Shown here: positions 10,703 through 22,165 of the stretch, in pieces
How positions within the stretch are numbered: position 1 is the first letter of the stretch
Layout of the letters: each line of letters begins with the position of its first letter
DNA from: Eleusine coracana subsp. coracana
Lineage: Eukaryota > Streptophyta > Magnoliopsida > Poales > Poaceae
Direction of reading: 5' to 3'
Assembly (NCBI GenBank): GCA_032690845.1
Contig: CM064430.1
Coordinates: 6,868,949-6,932,948 of the forward strand
Length of the DNA: 64,000 bases
The notes under the pieces: generated by a model
What the model saw: the letters and a program-made list of their open reading frames with translations, nothing else
Told to the model about the DNA's origin: nothing
Database searches by the model: none
Made by a program: the position numbers and the translations under genes

Positions 10703-12525
10703 TGAAAGGATCGTAGTGACCGAAGGGGAGTAGGGTGAATCGGGAACTACCACTATGTACCAATTACACCAAATACAAACTACCGATAGCACTCAAACCA
10801 ACTCCTACACAATTCTAGTGATGATCACACTAACAATATAAACCTATAAAAAATAAGAGCGCTCTATGTATACTAGTGGATCACACAAGTAACTACAACA
10901 CCTATGCATTTCTAGTGATCAAGCACACCAATGCAAGTCCTACTCATACTAGTCAATAAATGCGGAAGCTTAAACACTACTAGCAAATAAAGAGCCTAAA
11001 CATGTAAGTCTACAAGATAGTCAACTAGAAGAACACACAAGCATGAATAGCACGGTATGTAAATGCGGAAAGTAAAGCATCATAGTAAGGAGTAGAGAAG
11101 GGGTTAGCTCATGATTTTTTTCTGATGTCTCGGAAGGATGGCGCCTTCCCCTAATCCTCGTTGGACCACTCCCGCCGGAGTCCCGGTCCCTCCCACCACC
11201 AAGTGGAGTTCTCGTACACGAGCCCGTAATCGCTCCTCGAGTGAAGACACGGTGTGCATCACCGCTGCACAAAGTATAAGCTCGCCTCCCTCAAAAACTT
11301 GCCGGACTCCCTGAGCCGACACGGGTGCTCACTAGCGATGCCCCTTTAAACGGCGGGCTCAAACCATGTACAAACATGTGACGGCCTTCACAACCAATCA
11401 CGATAGGCTCGATCACCGATACCTAACCGGTCTAGGTCTCACCATAGACCAAGAGTAACAATCTAGATCACACCCTCAAGGACACCCTAGCCTTAGATGT
11501 GCAAGATGCTCAAGCTACTCTTTACTAGCACTCTCAAGATATGCAATATCTCCTCCTAGTGCTCTCCTCTTTTCCTCTTGGACCTTACCAAATGCTCTCA
11601 GGTATTCCACCTGCCAAGAGAGGTCTCCAAGATCCCAGCAACGAAGTTATATAGGCTCCCAATCTCAAACTAGCCGTTGCTCCATGAAAATTCCTTTCTG
11701 GACACACTAACCGGACTGTCCGGTCACTGCTTGACTGGACCGTTCGGTCACTCTAGTAACGACTCTCCCAACCGTTGGCTCCTCTGTCCAGGCAAATTCC
11801 TGTACTGATCGGACTGTCCGATCAGCTGACTGGACCGTCTGGTCATTTCTCTCTCCAGTCTAAAAACATTTCGCTGCCGAAGCTCCTCGCTGCACTACAC
11901 CCTCCATAGTGACCAGACCGTCCGGTCACTAGACTGGACCGTCCGGTCTCTATGACCACTGACACTTGCAGCTTCCTCGCTTCCTCATTGTAGCCTCTGG
12001 ACAAAACCACATAGTAACCATACAGTTCGGTCTCCACTGACCCCGCTGTCCGGTCTCTATATCCAAAAGCCGAAACTTGTCATCCTCGCTTGACTTGGTT
12101 TCTCGGCTTCTGTGAACAGCTCCTTGGCTTCTCCATTGTCACCTAGTGCCTGTGATTTCACCGAGCAACCTTGCACATCACCGACTAGACATGACCTAAG
12201 AGAATGACCTAGACCCCCTTGATAGTCCCATTTTTCCTATGGACTCAAAGCCCTAACAACTACTCAAGTGTTCCAAACACTTGCACCATAGCTTGTTCTC
12301 TGCTTTGATCCATCTCCATCAACCCTTGGAGTTCATCAAGTTCACAAGCCTTCATGCTTGCAGTCATTGTCATCCATCACCAAGGACGTCATAGACAATC
12401 ATCATAAGATAGAAAGGGTTTCCTACACGAACAACATTCATGTAGATATTAATCACATTTCATGTTTGTCATGCATAACCAAAACACCATACCTCGGGGT
12501 GACCTCAATGGTCATGATCCTTACA
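10703..12525 (-). repeat. 3' LTR of SIRE-like element 1 (full length)
   Basis: This 1.8-kb LTR is the longer of the pair. Its middle (about 11711-12058) holds six or seven diverged copies of a palindromic motif, CCGGACTGTCCGGTC and variants, on alternating strands. The segment 11471-12345 is absent from the other LTR of the same element. Confidence 0.85.
11711..12058. repeat. Cluster of palindromic GGACTGTCCGGTC-type repeats
   Basis: Copies occur near 11711, 11734, 11806, 11828, 11911, 11932 and 12040, spaced irregularly by 20-100 bp and alternating in orientation. Each can fold on itself (GGAC/GTCC core). Similar reiterated palindromes are known in LTRs of maize Ji/Opie-type elements. A role in element regulation is possible but not shown here. 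Confidence 0.7.
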
Positions 12526-12541
12526 ATCTCCCCTTTTTTGG
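12526..12541 (-). other. Polypurine tract
   Basis: On the minus strand this reads CCAAAAAAGGGGAGAT directly before the 3' LTR start, the expected primer site for plus-strand DNA synthesis. Confidence 0.8.
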
Positions 12542-13722
12542 TGATGGATGACAACCACTACTTATGATGATCAAAAAACGGACGAGCAAGAAAGAACCAA
12601 AAGAAAAGAAAAGATTGAAAGGCATACCTTGGTCCTTACCTTGGAAGTAGTCTCCCCCTCGAGATGTGCTAGGTGTTGAGGGAGAACTACCCAATTATGT
12701 AGCGCACTAGATATTGAGCTTGAGTCGAATTTGCGCCCGCCTTGGTATCGTGGTAGTTGATCTTGTTAACTAAGACACATACCAAGGTAGATGCTCATGT
12801 CGGTGAAGGTGTTCATTGTCGCCGTAGACATGCATCGTCATTGTTCTTCTTCATGTTGCTGTAGATGTTCATCTTGATGTGATCTTCATGTTCCATCTCT
12901 TCATGGATTTGGCTTTTGAATCTTCATGTTCTTCTCTCCCTTTATGTTATCGTCCGTCTTCATGTTTCTTCTCCCACTTTGATCTAGACGACTTGGATTT
13001 TGAATCTTCATGTTTTCTCTCTCCCTTTGTCACCTATCACAAAAAATCACACAAAAACATAACGAAACCAAGAGACATAAAATAATTGGCAAGAGTTTGG
13101 ATATTTTCCCCTTTCACGGTGCTCCTCCTTGGTTGTAGTGATGTTCCATCGTAGCTCCCCCTACACTTATGACTCAACAAAAGATTTTCTCAAATGTGCA
13201 AGAGTTAGTCAATAGGAGGTGGGAATGTATGAGCCACTTGTCTTTGAGCCGCGCGAGTAGATTTAACCTTGGAGCTCGGTTGAACATGACTCAATGGGCA
13301 TGAAGCACAAATATCACTATTCGATCGTCTAGAGAGTCATGTACTCACATTGTAAATGAGCAACTCCCCCTAGACACATGCTTGGGAGCATGTATGGTAT
13401 CATAATGCAAGGATGCACAAATGCAAAGAATGCAGATGCAACAAGTATACAATGCATGATGCGATGCTAAAGAAAAGAGAGAGAACCGCTACAAACCAAA
13501 GAGTCAACAACGAGTTGTTCCCTTCTCAAGCTTGCTCACAATGGACCATTCTTTAAAGCCTTGGGTACACCGTGAATCACCTTTCCAAGATTAACCCATG
13601 TCCATTGTTATCTCAAGGTCTGAAGTCAACCTACAAAAGAAGAGAAACAAGCACAAACAAAGATACAAACAAGAACAAACAAAACACTATACATATGTAT
13701 AAAGGACAAGCTTAAGGGTTAC
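12542..13722. other. 3' untranslated region of SIRE-like element 1
   Basis: About 1.2 kb lies between the end of the pol frame and the polypurine tract. SIRE-type elements often have a long stretch or an env-like frame here. Short plus-strand frames exist, but no env-like reading frame was seen on the minus strand. Confidence 0.5.
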
Positions 13723-16700
13723 TTATGTGAAGTTGGAGAGGTCGAGAACATTGAGTTCTCCTATTAGCTTGTTGAAGGTCTTCTCATTAAGTGGCTTGGT
13801 GAAGATATCCGCCAATTGTTTATGAGTTCGCACGCTCACCAACTTGATGTCCTTTTTCTCAACATGGTCTCTTATGAAGTGATGTCTCACTTGAATGTGC
13901 TTTGCATGACCATGATCTCCCGTCTTGAGGGTCATCTTGATTGTCGCCTCACTATCACAATATAGTGGCATTTGAGTATAGTTGAGGCCATAGTCCGAGA
14001 GAGTTTGCCTCATGTAGAGGAGTTGTGCACAACAAGCTCCCGCCGCCATATATTCCGCTTCGGCGGTAGATAGAGCCATCGAGTTTTGCTTCTTTGAGCT
14101 CCAAGATACTATAGATCTTCCAAGGAATTGGCAACCTCCAGATGTACTCCTTCTATTCACTTTGCAACCCGCGAAGTCCGAATCCGAATACCCAAGTAGC
14201 TCAAAGTTTGATCCTCTAGGATACCATAAGCCCATGGTAGGTGTGTACTTGAGATATCTCATTATTCTCTTTACGGCCTTCAAGTGTGACTCCTTTGGAT
14301 TTGCTTGATAGCGAGCATATAAGCACACGCTAAACATGATGTCTGATCTTGAGGCGGTGAGGTAGAGCAAGGACCTAATGATTGATCTATATAGCTTGGG
14401 GTTCACCGGTTTCCCTTTCACATCATCATCCAAGGGTTTGCTAGTAGCCATAGGTGTGTGCAAAGGCTTGCAATTCTCTATGTTGAATCTCTTGAGAAGG
14501 TCCTTAGTATATTTCTCTTGATAGATGAAGTTTCCCTCTCTCAATTGCTTGACTTGAAATCCAAGGAACATGTGCAACTCTCCAATCATTGACATTTGGA
14601 ATTCCCTAGCCATCATCTCCCGAAACTCTTCATTGAACTTGTTATTTATTGACCCATAGATGATATCATCCATATAAATTTGACACACAAAGATATCCTT
14701 CCCAACATGCCTCGTGAACAAGGTGCTATCTATGCTTCCATTGGTGAATCCATTCTTGAGTAGGAAGTTCCTCAAGTGTTCATACCATGCCCTTGGTGCT
14801 TGCTTGAGATCATAGAGAGCTTTCTTTAATTTGTATACATGTCTTGGATGTTTTGGGTTCTCAAACCCCGGAGGTTGTTCCACATAGACTTCTCCATTCA
14901 AGAAAGCACTCTTGACATTCATTTGAAAGAGCTTGAAGCCATTAAGTGATGCATAGGCAAGTAAGATCCGAATAGTTTTAAGACGGGCCACGGGAGCAAA
15001 GGTCTCTTCAAAGTCAATCCCCGCCACATGAGAATATCCCTTAGCCACTAGGCGAGCCTTGTTCTTGACAATTGCTCCTTTCTCATCTTGCTTGTTCTTG
15101 AAGACCCACTTGGTGCCAACTACATTATGATTCTTGGGTCTCAACCAATTTTCATACCTTGCACCTCTTGAAGTTGTTCAACTCTTCTTGCATGGCAATT
15201 ATCCACTTGTGATCATTCATAGCTTCATCAATGGTAGTAGGCTCAATCATAGAGACGAAAGAGAAGTTCTCAACCTCAACATTTGCCTCATCATCATTCT
15301 CTTCACTCACATAGTTGGGCTTATATTGATTTCTCCTTGTCTTTATTCCTCAAGATGGATTCCCAATGATCAAATCTTGTGAATGATCTTTGTTGATGCC
15401 TTGGGTCTAGGATGGTATTTTCTTTGAGTAGGAGAGGATCTAGGTGAAGTGTCTTGTGCATCATGAATTGTTTTCTCTCTTGATATATGAGTGTCTTGAA
15501 TCCTAAGAGAGGTGGAGGAGTCACTCTTATGTTTTCTTGTTTTGAACTTTGAGCTTGAGGTGGATGGAAGGGTATCTTGTGAAGAGCTAGGAGAAGTGGT
15601 TTGTGATGAAGTATGTGGGGAGGTTTGTGGCTCATTTCTCACTTGAGATTCCTCATCATTTGGTGGGTGTACTCTCAATGAATCTTGGGAGGAGCTTGTG
15701 GGAGTATTTGTGACATCTTGGGTTGTTTGTTGTACCTCAGAGGAGGAGGTAGGTTGAGGTGGTGGAGTAGAGGGCTCATCAACATCACCATCATTGGCCT
15801 CGTGGGGTAAAACCTCGCCCACGGGCATGTTTCTCAATGCTTCCCTTATAGGCTCATCTCCAATGTTTACTTCATGAAATTCATCCTCCTTTTGAGACTC
15901 ATTTGACTCATCAAATTGCACATCATAGGATTCTTCCACACATCCTGTGGCTGAGTTGTAGATCCTATATGCTTTAGAAGTCCTAGAGTACCCAACAAGA
16001 ATGCCTTCATAAGTTTTACTCTCAAACTTTCCAGGCTTTCTCCTCTTCTTGAGAATGTAGCACTTGCATCCAAAGACTCAGAAATAGGAAATATTGGGTT
16101 TCCGTCCCACCAATAGCTCATATGGTGTCTTTTTCAACAACCGATGGAGATAAACACGGTTGGAGGTGTAGCAAGCCGTGTTGATTGCCTCCACCCAAAA
16201 CCTCTCATGAGTTCCATACTCATCCAACATGGCACGAGCAAGAGTGATGAGCGTCTTGTTCTTCCTCTCCACTACTCCATTTTGCTCGGGAGTATATGTA
16301 GCGGAGAATTCATGTTTGATCCCATTCTTGTCACAATATTCCTCTACTGTGGTGTTTTTGAATTCTGTCCCATTATCACTCCTTATCTTCACAATGCTAG
16401 CATTGAACTCATTCTTTGCCCTCTTGGCAAACTTTCTGAAGATACCACTGGCTTGAGATTTGTCCACAAGAAAGAAGGTCCAAGTGTATCTTGTGAAGTT
16501 ATCAACAATCACCAAGCAATATAGATTGCCTCCTAGACTCTTATAATGTGTTGCCCCAAACAAGTCCATGTGCAAGAGCTCTAGAGAACGAGATGTAGAC
16601 ATGAATGACTTGGTGGGATGTGAGGATGCAACTTGTTTCCCCGCCTGACAAGCGCTGCACAATCTATCCTTCTCAAAGGCCACATCCTTGATTCCTTCAA

Positions 16701-18663
16701 CTAGATTTCTCTTGACAATCTTCTTGAGCTGATTCATTCCAACATGTGCTAGCCTTCTATGCCACAACCATCCCTTGGATGCCTTAGTGAATAGGTAAGT
16801 GCTTGGTGGCATATTGCTTGACTTGAAGTCCGTGACATACAAGTTCCCATGTCTCACTCCATAGAATACTAGCCCTCTCTTGGCATTCTCAATTGTTGCA
16901 CCATCCTCATCAAACGTGCACTTGAAACCCATATCACAAAGTTGACCAATAGATAGAAGGTTGAAGTTGAGAGTTTCCACAAAAAAGACCTTGGAGAGAT
17001 GGAGGTCATTTGTGATGGCCACCTTGCCCGAGCCTCTAACTTTCCCTTTTGAGTTATCCCCAAAAGTCACCTTCTCACTCTCTTCGTCTTCATCAATGAT
17101 GGTGAACATGGTTGGATTCCCGGTCATGTGTTGAGTGCACCCACTATCAAGAATCCAATGAGTGTCTCCACTCTTGTCGTTGACCCTAGTAGTAGCCATA
17201 AGACAAGCACTAGAGGAAGAGGAGTTAGTATCCAAAGCATTACTTGATTGACTAGCACTAACCTCATGATGTCGAGCAATGAGACCATCCTCATAAATAG
17301 GGATTCTTGCAATCCCATTCAATAGTCTTCTCCTAATAGGATAGTGAGGAGCATGATATCTCCAATTTCCATGATCATCCCCCATGTGCACATTGTCAAG
17401 GTTGATGTAGTAATGGGGAGGATCATAGAGTCCAGTGATATGCTCAAGCACATGTCCCACTTGTGAATGGAGCACAAGTATCATCTTCATTGCTCTCTGA
17501 ATTGAGAGCTCATGTCTCCTGTTGACTACCTCCTCAAGTAAGAAACCCCTCTCAGGAGTTGTCATTTGTTGGAGGAGCTTGTCAATCACTTCATGTGGTG
17601 CAATCCTCCGAAGTCCCCTAAAAGAGTTAATCCTACACACAAGATCATATATGTTCAATAGATTCTCACAAAGGTCATCATTCGGATTTCTCACAAATTC
17701 ACCAAGTTCAAAGAGCAGATCTTGTTGGTGAGCTCAATGAAGATGCCAAAGATGATCTTGTGGTGGAGGGAGCGGAGGAGGTGGAGGCGCCGGAGCCAAA
17801 GCCATAAGATTGATCATCTCAAATGATCGAGCGAGCATTGTTGTTGGTGCTCCCCCTACGCCAATGCTTGGTCCACCCAGTGTGCTTGGAGTAGAACTTG
17901 GAATGACACTTGAGGTAGAGCTTGACGAAGCGCCCGATGAGTGTCTTACTCCGAAGGGATTGTAGAAGTCGTTGCAAGGCAATCTTGTGGAGGGTTCAAA
18001 GAAGTTTGAGCTCAAAGTTACTTCTTTTCCTTTGCTTGAGGATGCTTCATGGTTTGCCTTGAATGTCCTCTTCCATGCCATGCTCGCGGCAATCTCCTCA
18101 TCCTTGAAGAGTAGCTCAATCACGTCCTCAACGGAGAGACCCTTCTCCATGAGAAGGTCAAGAGTGATGTAGAAGAGCTTGCTACTCGGAAGCAAGGAAA
18201 GGATCTTCTCAACTATCACAATCTTAGGAAGCTCGAAAGAAGTTGCCCCAATCCTGTCCACAATACCTCGTAGGCGAATGAGAGAGTGAAGTAAGTTCTT
18301 ATTATCATTAGCATGAAAAGCAAAGAATTCCTCAACAATAGAACTACTAGCATGATCAATAGGAGACTCACAAACATCATCAATGCTAGTAGAGCAAGCA
18401 AGATCAAGAGACACATCATTATTAATCACCATGCTAGGCACACTAGTAGAGTAATCTATCAAGTCATTGCTAGAATAATCTAGGCACTCACTAGTACAAG
18501 GCACATCCACACCATCATCACAATCATCATACACATGATCATCGGTAAATGTATTGGCAAAGTACACAAGAGTGTCCATCAACTCATCCGAAATCATGGC
18601 ATTTAGGTAGCTTTTAAAGCGATCCTTCCATGAGCCATGACCCGACCCCGAATGGGATGACAT
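13723..18663 (-). pseudogene. gag-pol polyprotein of SIRE-like element 1, broken
   Basis: The frame starts at 18663 and stays in phase to about 15400. A stop at 17736-17734 lies between gag-like and pol parts. A second at 16080-16078 is the TGA expected from a decayed CGA Arg codon after integrase. The 17694-16078 part carries the protease motif DSGCTQHM, the HHCC integrase finger (HRRLAH, CSAC) and the D-D-E core (MDLFG, RSDNGTEF, VVERKN). Frameshifts occur near 15390 and 15145. The 15144-13723 part carries reverse transcriptase (VKSAFLNG, IYMDDI) and RNase H ending FTKPL. No CCHC zinc knuckle was found in the gag-like part, so gag appears shortened. Confidence 0.9.
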
Positions 18664-18716
18664 CCCAACTCAATACGGTCACTACTCAAAACGGTTAAGC
18701 CTTATAATGAGGACTT

Positions 18717-18729
18717 GACTCTGATACCA
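18717..18729 (-). other. Primer-binding site (tRNA-Met type)
   Basis: Read on the minus strand this is TGGTATCAGAGTC, two bases from the 5' LTR at 18732. It differs by one base from the usual TGGTATCAGAGCC. Confidence 0.8.
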
Positions 18730-18731
18730 CT

Positions 18732-19681
18732 TGAAAGGATCGTAGTGACCGAGAGAGGGGGGGGGGGTGAATCGGGAACTACCACTATGTACCAATTATA
18801 CCAAATACAAACTATCGATAGCACTCAAACCAACTCCTACACAATTCTAGTGATGATCACACTAACAATATAAACCTATAAAAGATAAGGGCACTCTATG
18901 CGTACTAGTGGATCACACAAGTCACTACAACACCTATGCATTTCTAGTGATCAAGCACACCAATGCAACTCCTACTCATACTAGTCAATAAATGCGGAAG
19001 CTTAAACACTACTAGCAGGTAAAGAGCCTAAACATGCAAGTCTAGAAGATAGTCAACTAGAAGAACACACAAGCATGAATAGCACGATATGTAAATGCGA
19101 AAAGTAAGGCATCATAGTGAGGAGTAGAGAAGGGGTTGGCTCATGATTTTTTCCCGAGATCTCAGAAGGATGGCGCCTTCCCCTAATCCTCGTTGGACCA
19201 CTCCCGCCGGAGTCCCGGTCCCTCCCGCCACCAAGTGGAGTTCTCGCACATGAGCCCGCAATCACTCCTCGAGTGAAGACATGGTGTGTGTCACCGCTGC
19301 ACAAAGCACAAGCTCGCCTCCCTCAAGAACTTGCCGGACTCCCCGAGCCGACACGGTCGCTCACTAGCGATGCCCCTTTCAACGGCGGGCTCAAACCGTG
19401 TACAAACGTGTGACGGCCTTCACAACCAGTCACGATAGGCTCGATCACCGACACCTAACCGGTCTAGGTCTCACCATAGACCAAGAGTAACAATCTAGAT
19501 CAAACCTTCATGCTTGCGGTCATTATCATCCATCGCTAAGGACGCCGTAGCCAATCATCATAAGATAGAAAAGGTTTCCTACATGAATAACACTCGTATA
19601 GATATTAGTCATATTTCATGTTTGTCATGCATCACCAAAACACCATACCTCGGGGTGACCTCAATGGTCATGATCCTTACA
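18732..19681 (-). repeat. 5' LTR of SIRE-like element 1 (internally deleted)
   Basis: This LTR is 950 bp. It matches both ends of the 1823-bp partner but joins the counterpart of 11470 directly to that of about 12346, at about 19502. The missing ~873 bp include all the palindromic repeats. A run of about twelve G near 18757 marks a second local difference. Confidence 0.85.
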
Positions 19682-19958
19682 TCAAGCCGCATGCCCGCGG
19701 CCGCCCGACGGTTGCTCCGCGTTATCTTCCGGATAATGGTGGTTGCCACTATAGCGATGCCTTTGTGGAGAGAGACTTTCTATTTTTAGATGGCCTCTTT
19801 CCTCTTATGCAAAATGGCTAGCGCTTATGGCTTATCTGTTGGTGAGTATTTTGGCATGCACAGTAGCGCTCGAAGATGCAAATTGCATTTGGCTCCTCTG
19901 ATAGCTACTCTGTTGGACGCAGTCTTAGGCAAGCTATAGGGTCAAGAAAAGGCATATA
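19682..19958. other. Right part of PIF/Harbinger-like element and 34-bp spacer
   Basis: 19682-19924 continues the GC-rich element interrupted at 10702, and 19928-19958 is original flanking DNA before the next insertion. A 38-codon run in the frame of the plus-strand reading at 19618-19821 looks somewhat protein-like but could not be named. Confidence 0.45.
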
Positions 19959-20469
19959 TGTTGGTTTAGTTTTGTTGAACGCAAGGTCAACAACATATCC
20001 GAAAATAGGAAAATCAATCCCTTGTGGATTTCGGATCTGGCGAACAGATTTGTTTCCGTTTTTGTGCCTTGATCGGGAGGCAAGTTAGAGATAGAAACGG
20101 CCCCGGCCCCGTGGCTACAGTGCTATATAAAGGAGGCATCACCCCAGGGCAAAATCATCCAACCTTAGTCCACCCAACCGATCGTTCAGGGCACTGGAAG
20201 TCACGGAAGACCGACGTCCAGCTGAGGGGCATCGCCGCTACCGCCCCGAAGGTCTTCGCCCTCGCAAGAAGACCCTCAAGGAGCGCGTATGCTACATCCC
20301 CGACGACGTCCTCGTCACCGAGTCTGCCACCTTTGCACCGACGCCAATGGACTCCTCCACCAACGCCGGTAACAGATCTGAGCCTACTATTCCGCATTAG
20401 CTTAGTTTACTAGATGTGATCTTAATTGACTAGATGATCCTATTAATTAAGTGTTAATTAGTTCTAACA
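19959..20469 (+). repeat. 5' LTR of copia element 3
   Basis: A 511-bp LTR, TGTTG...TAACA, with a TATA-like GCTATATAAAGG near 20123. Relative to the 3' LTR it retains about 31 bp near 20178-20210 that the other copy has lost between short direct repeats. Confidence 0.85.
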
Positions 20470-22165
20470 ATTGGTATCAGTTAACCTAAACTAGTCAGTT
20501 TGAATTCGCTAGTTTTAGTTAGTGGTTCAGTTAGTGCTAGATCTAATCATGTTTAAGTATAATTAGTAGATCCAGTACTAATATCAGAGGTGTTCATGCA
20601 TAATCTAGTCATGTTTTAATCAGGTTTAGTAGATCAGTAATGTAATCATGACTAGAACTATGTAGTCAGTTAGTTTTATTAGCTAATGTTCATGTTTTAG
20701 TTTAAATTTAACTTGTTAGGGTTTCGGTTAAGACTATTTTAGGCTATGTCACAGATAGATCAGAAAAGGGGAGGGATTTGCGAACAACCCGAATCAAATT
20801 AGTACACACCCGCAGATCCCCAACCCTAACCCTAAGTTCAGAAGACCTACCGTGGTCACGCCGCCGGCGATGTGCGTGTGCCTTTCGAGGCACACCTTCA
20901 GATCTCGTCGGTCGATCGTTGCCACCTCTCTCCACCGGCCGCCGACAAGGAGCCACGCGCATCAGATCTTGCGCGCGCGTCTCATCGGGACCGGATCGGC
21001 CGTGCGGTGTAAGTTGCCGCACACGCGCACCTGCCATCGACTACCGCATCGTCGTCGGGACGCCGCTGTCACCATGTCATCGTTGCTCGCCCCGTGCACC
21101 TCGGCCGACCTTCAGGGCACCACGGAGGCGCCCCTCGACGGAGCCGCGCGCGACCTGGTCGCACGCGTGCGCCGGCGAGAGGAGCCGCCATGGCGCCGGC
21201 GGCGCGCAGTATGCGCGGGCGGCTCACCGGCCGCCGTCGAAGCGTGTTGCGAGAAGCGGAAAGGGGAGAGGAGAGAGGCGCGGCTGAGGGAGAGTGAGGA
21301 AAAAGTGGCTAGGGTTCCACTCCCCACTGCTAGTTTTGTTCAGCCGGTGCACGGCCGTAGCCGTTGGATGACGGTGAATGGCCACGATTGAAGCGGGGCT
21401 CTGCTTCCGCGCGTGAATGGGCCACTTCGGCGGCCCAACCATTCGCTGCCGGGCCTGGGCCGCATTAGCCGCGAGCCGAGTCGTCCGCGCGAGCCGCATG
21501 AGCCGAGCCGCGAGCCGATGTTTCGTGCGAGCCGCTGCTGCGCTGAGCCGAGCCGCGTGCCGCGCGTCGAGCTGGGCCGTTTGCGCAGCTGGGCCGTGCT
21601 CCGCGTTTTGGGCCACTACGTCCGCGTGCATTCGCTGGGCCTCGCGCCCTCTATTTTGGGCCCTATCGGCTGGGCTAGCCGGCCAAATTAGTTTAGAATT
21701 AGCGTGCATCCGCTGGGCCTCGCGCACTCTATTTTGGGCGCCGCTTATTTTTTTATTAATTCATTCTATTAAGCTTTAAGTACTTTCTTTAGTTAATTGT
21801 TTAATTACTATTCTGTTTTTAGTTAAGTAATTTAATTTTAAGCTTAATTATTTAAGTGTTGGTGTTTTAAGCTATTATATTTTAATTTTAAGTATTAATC
21901 CACCAATATACTTTGAGATGCCTCTAAATACATGGAACCACCGAGAAGTTTATTTAGAGTAAACTTGTGATTATTTTCTGACCATCGTTGTTTAATCATG
22001 AGTATTAAGATGAATTTTGTTTGTTTTCCTCACCGGTGATGCAAATTGAAATTCAATTGTATGATTATAATCAGACCACCATGGGGTTATTTTCATGCAC
22101 TTATTTGCATTTCATTGTATATGATTACTAAGTTGAGTTTATTTTTTTGCTTTGTTTTTTTTCAG
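20470..22165 (+). other. Long GC-rich leader of copia element 3
   Basis: About 1.7 kb separates the primer site from gag. It starts with the primer site TTGGTATCAG, has a GC-rich middle (about 20840-21740) with reiterated GAGCCGAGCCGCGAGCCG-type repeats, and ends in an AT-rich, T-rich stretch finishing TTTTTTTTCAG just before gag. That ending resembles an intron acceptor, so part of the leader may have been spliced. The ORFs in the GC-rich part are composition artefacts. Confidence 0.5.

Larger units (their letters stand above)
10703..19681 (-). mobile_element. Ty1/copia retrotransposon, SIRE/Maximus-like, degenerate
   Basis: A complete but dead element on the minus strand. The left LTR (10703-12525) and right LTR (18732-19681) both begin TGAAAGGATCGTAGTGACC and end CCTTACA. 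A tRNA-Met primer site (18717-18729) adjoins the right LTR and a polypurine tract (12526-12541) adjoins the left. The inner region encodes protease, integrase, reverse transcriptase and RNase H in copia order. The flanks TTGAG and TCAAG can both derive from an original TCGAG by CpG decay. The ~1.8-kb LTR with reiterated GGACTGTCCGGTC-type palindromes recalls grass SIRE/Maximus elements such as Ji and Opie. It sits inside the GC-rich PIF/Harbinger-like element. Confidence 0.9.
3871..19924. mobile_element. PIF/Harbinger-like non-autonomous element, split by two retrotransposons
   Basis: The left end (3871-3887) reads GACTAACTCCAACAAGA. The inverse of the right end (19924-19908) reads GACTGCGTCCAACAGAG. 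Both ends are flanked by TTA (3868-3870 and 19925-19927), the 3-bp target duplication of PIF/Harbinger transposons. The element's own sequence is 3871-4057, 10312-10702 and 19682-19924, roughly 0.8 kb and mostly GC-rich, with no transposase. The rest is a long-LTR element (4058-10311) and a SIRE-like element (10703-19681) inserted later. The inner parts of the terminal repeats are diverged, so the family assignment rests on the TTA and the outer ~17 bp. Confidence 0.55.

Noticed and set aside
10236..10763. 175-codon minus-strand frame and plus-strand partners
   Set aside because: The frame crosses three different sequences (LTR end, GC-rich element, SIRE-like LTR start), so it cannot be a real gene.
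20744..21779. Multiple long frames
   Set aside because: They lie in the GC-rich repeat leader of copia element 3 and are open because of composition.
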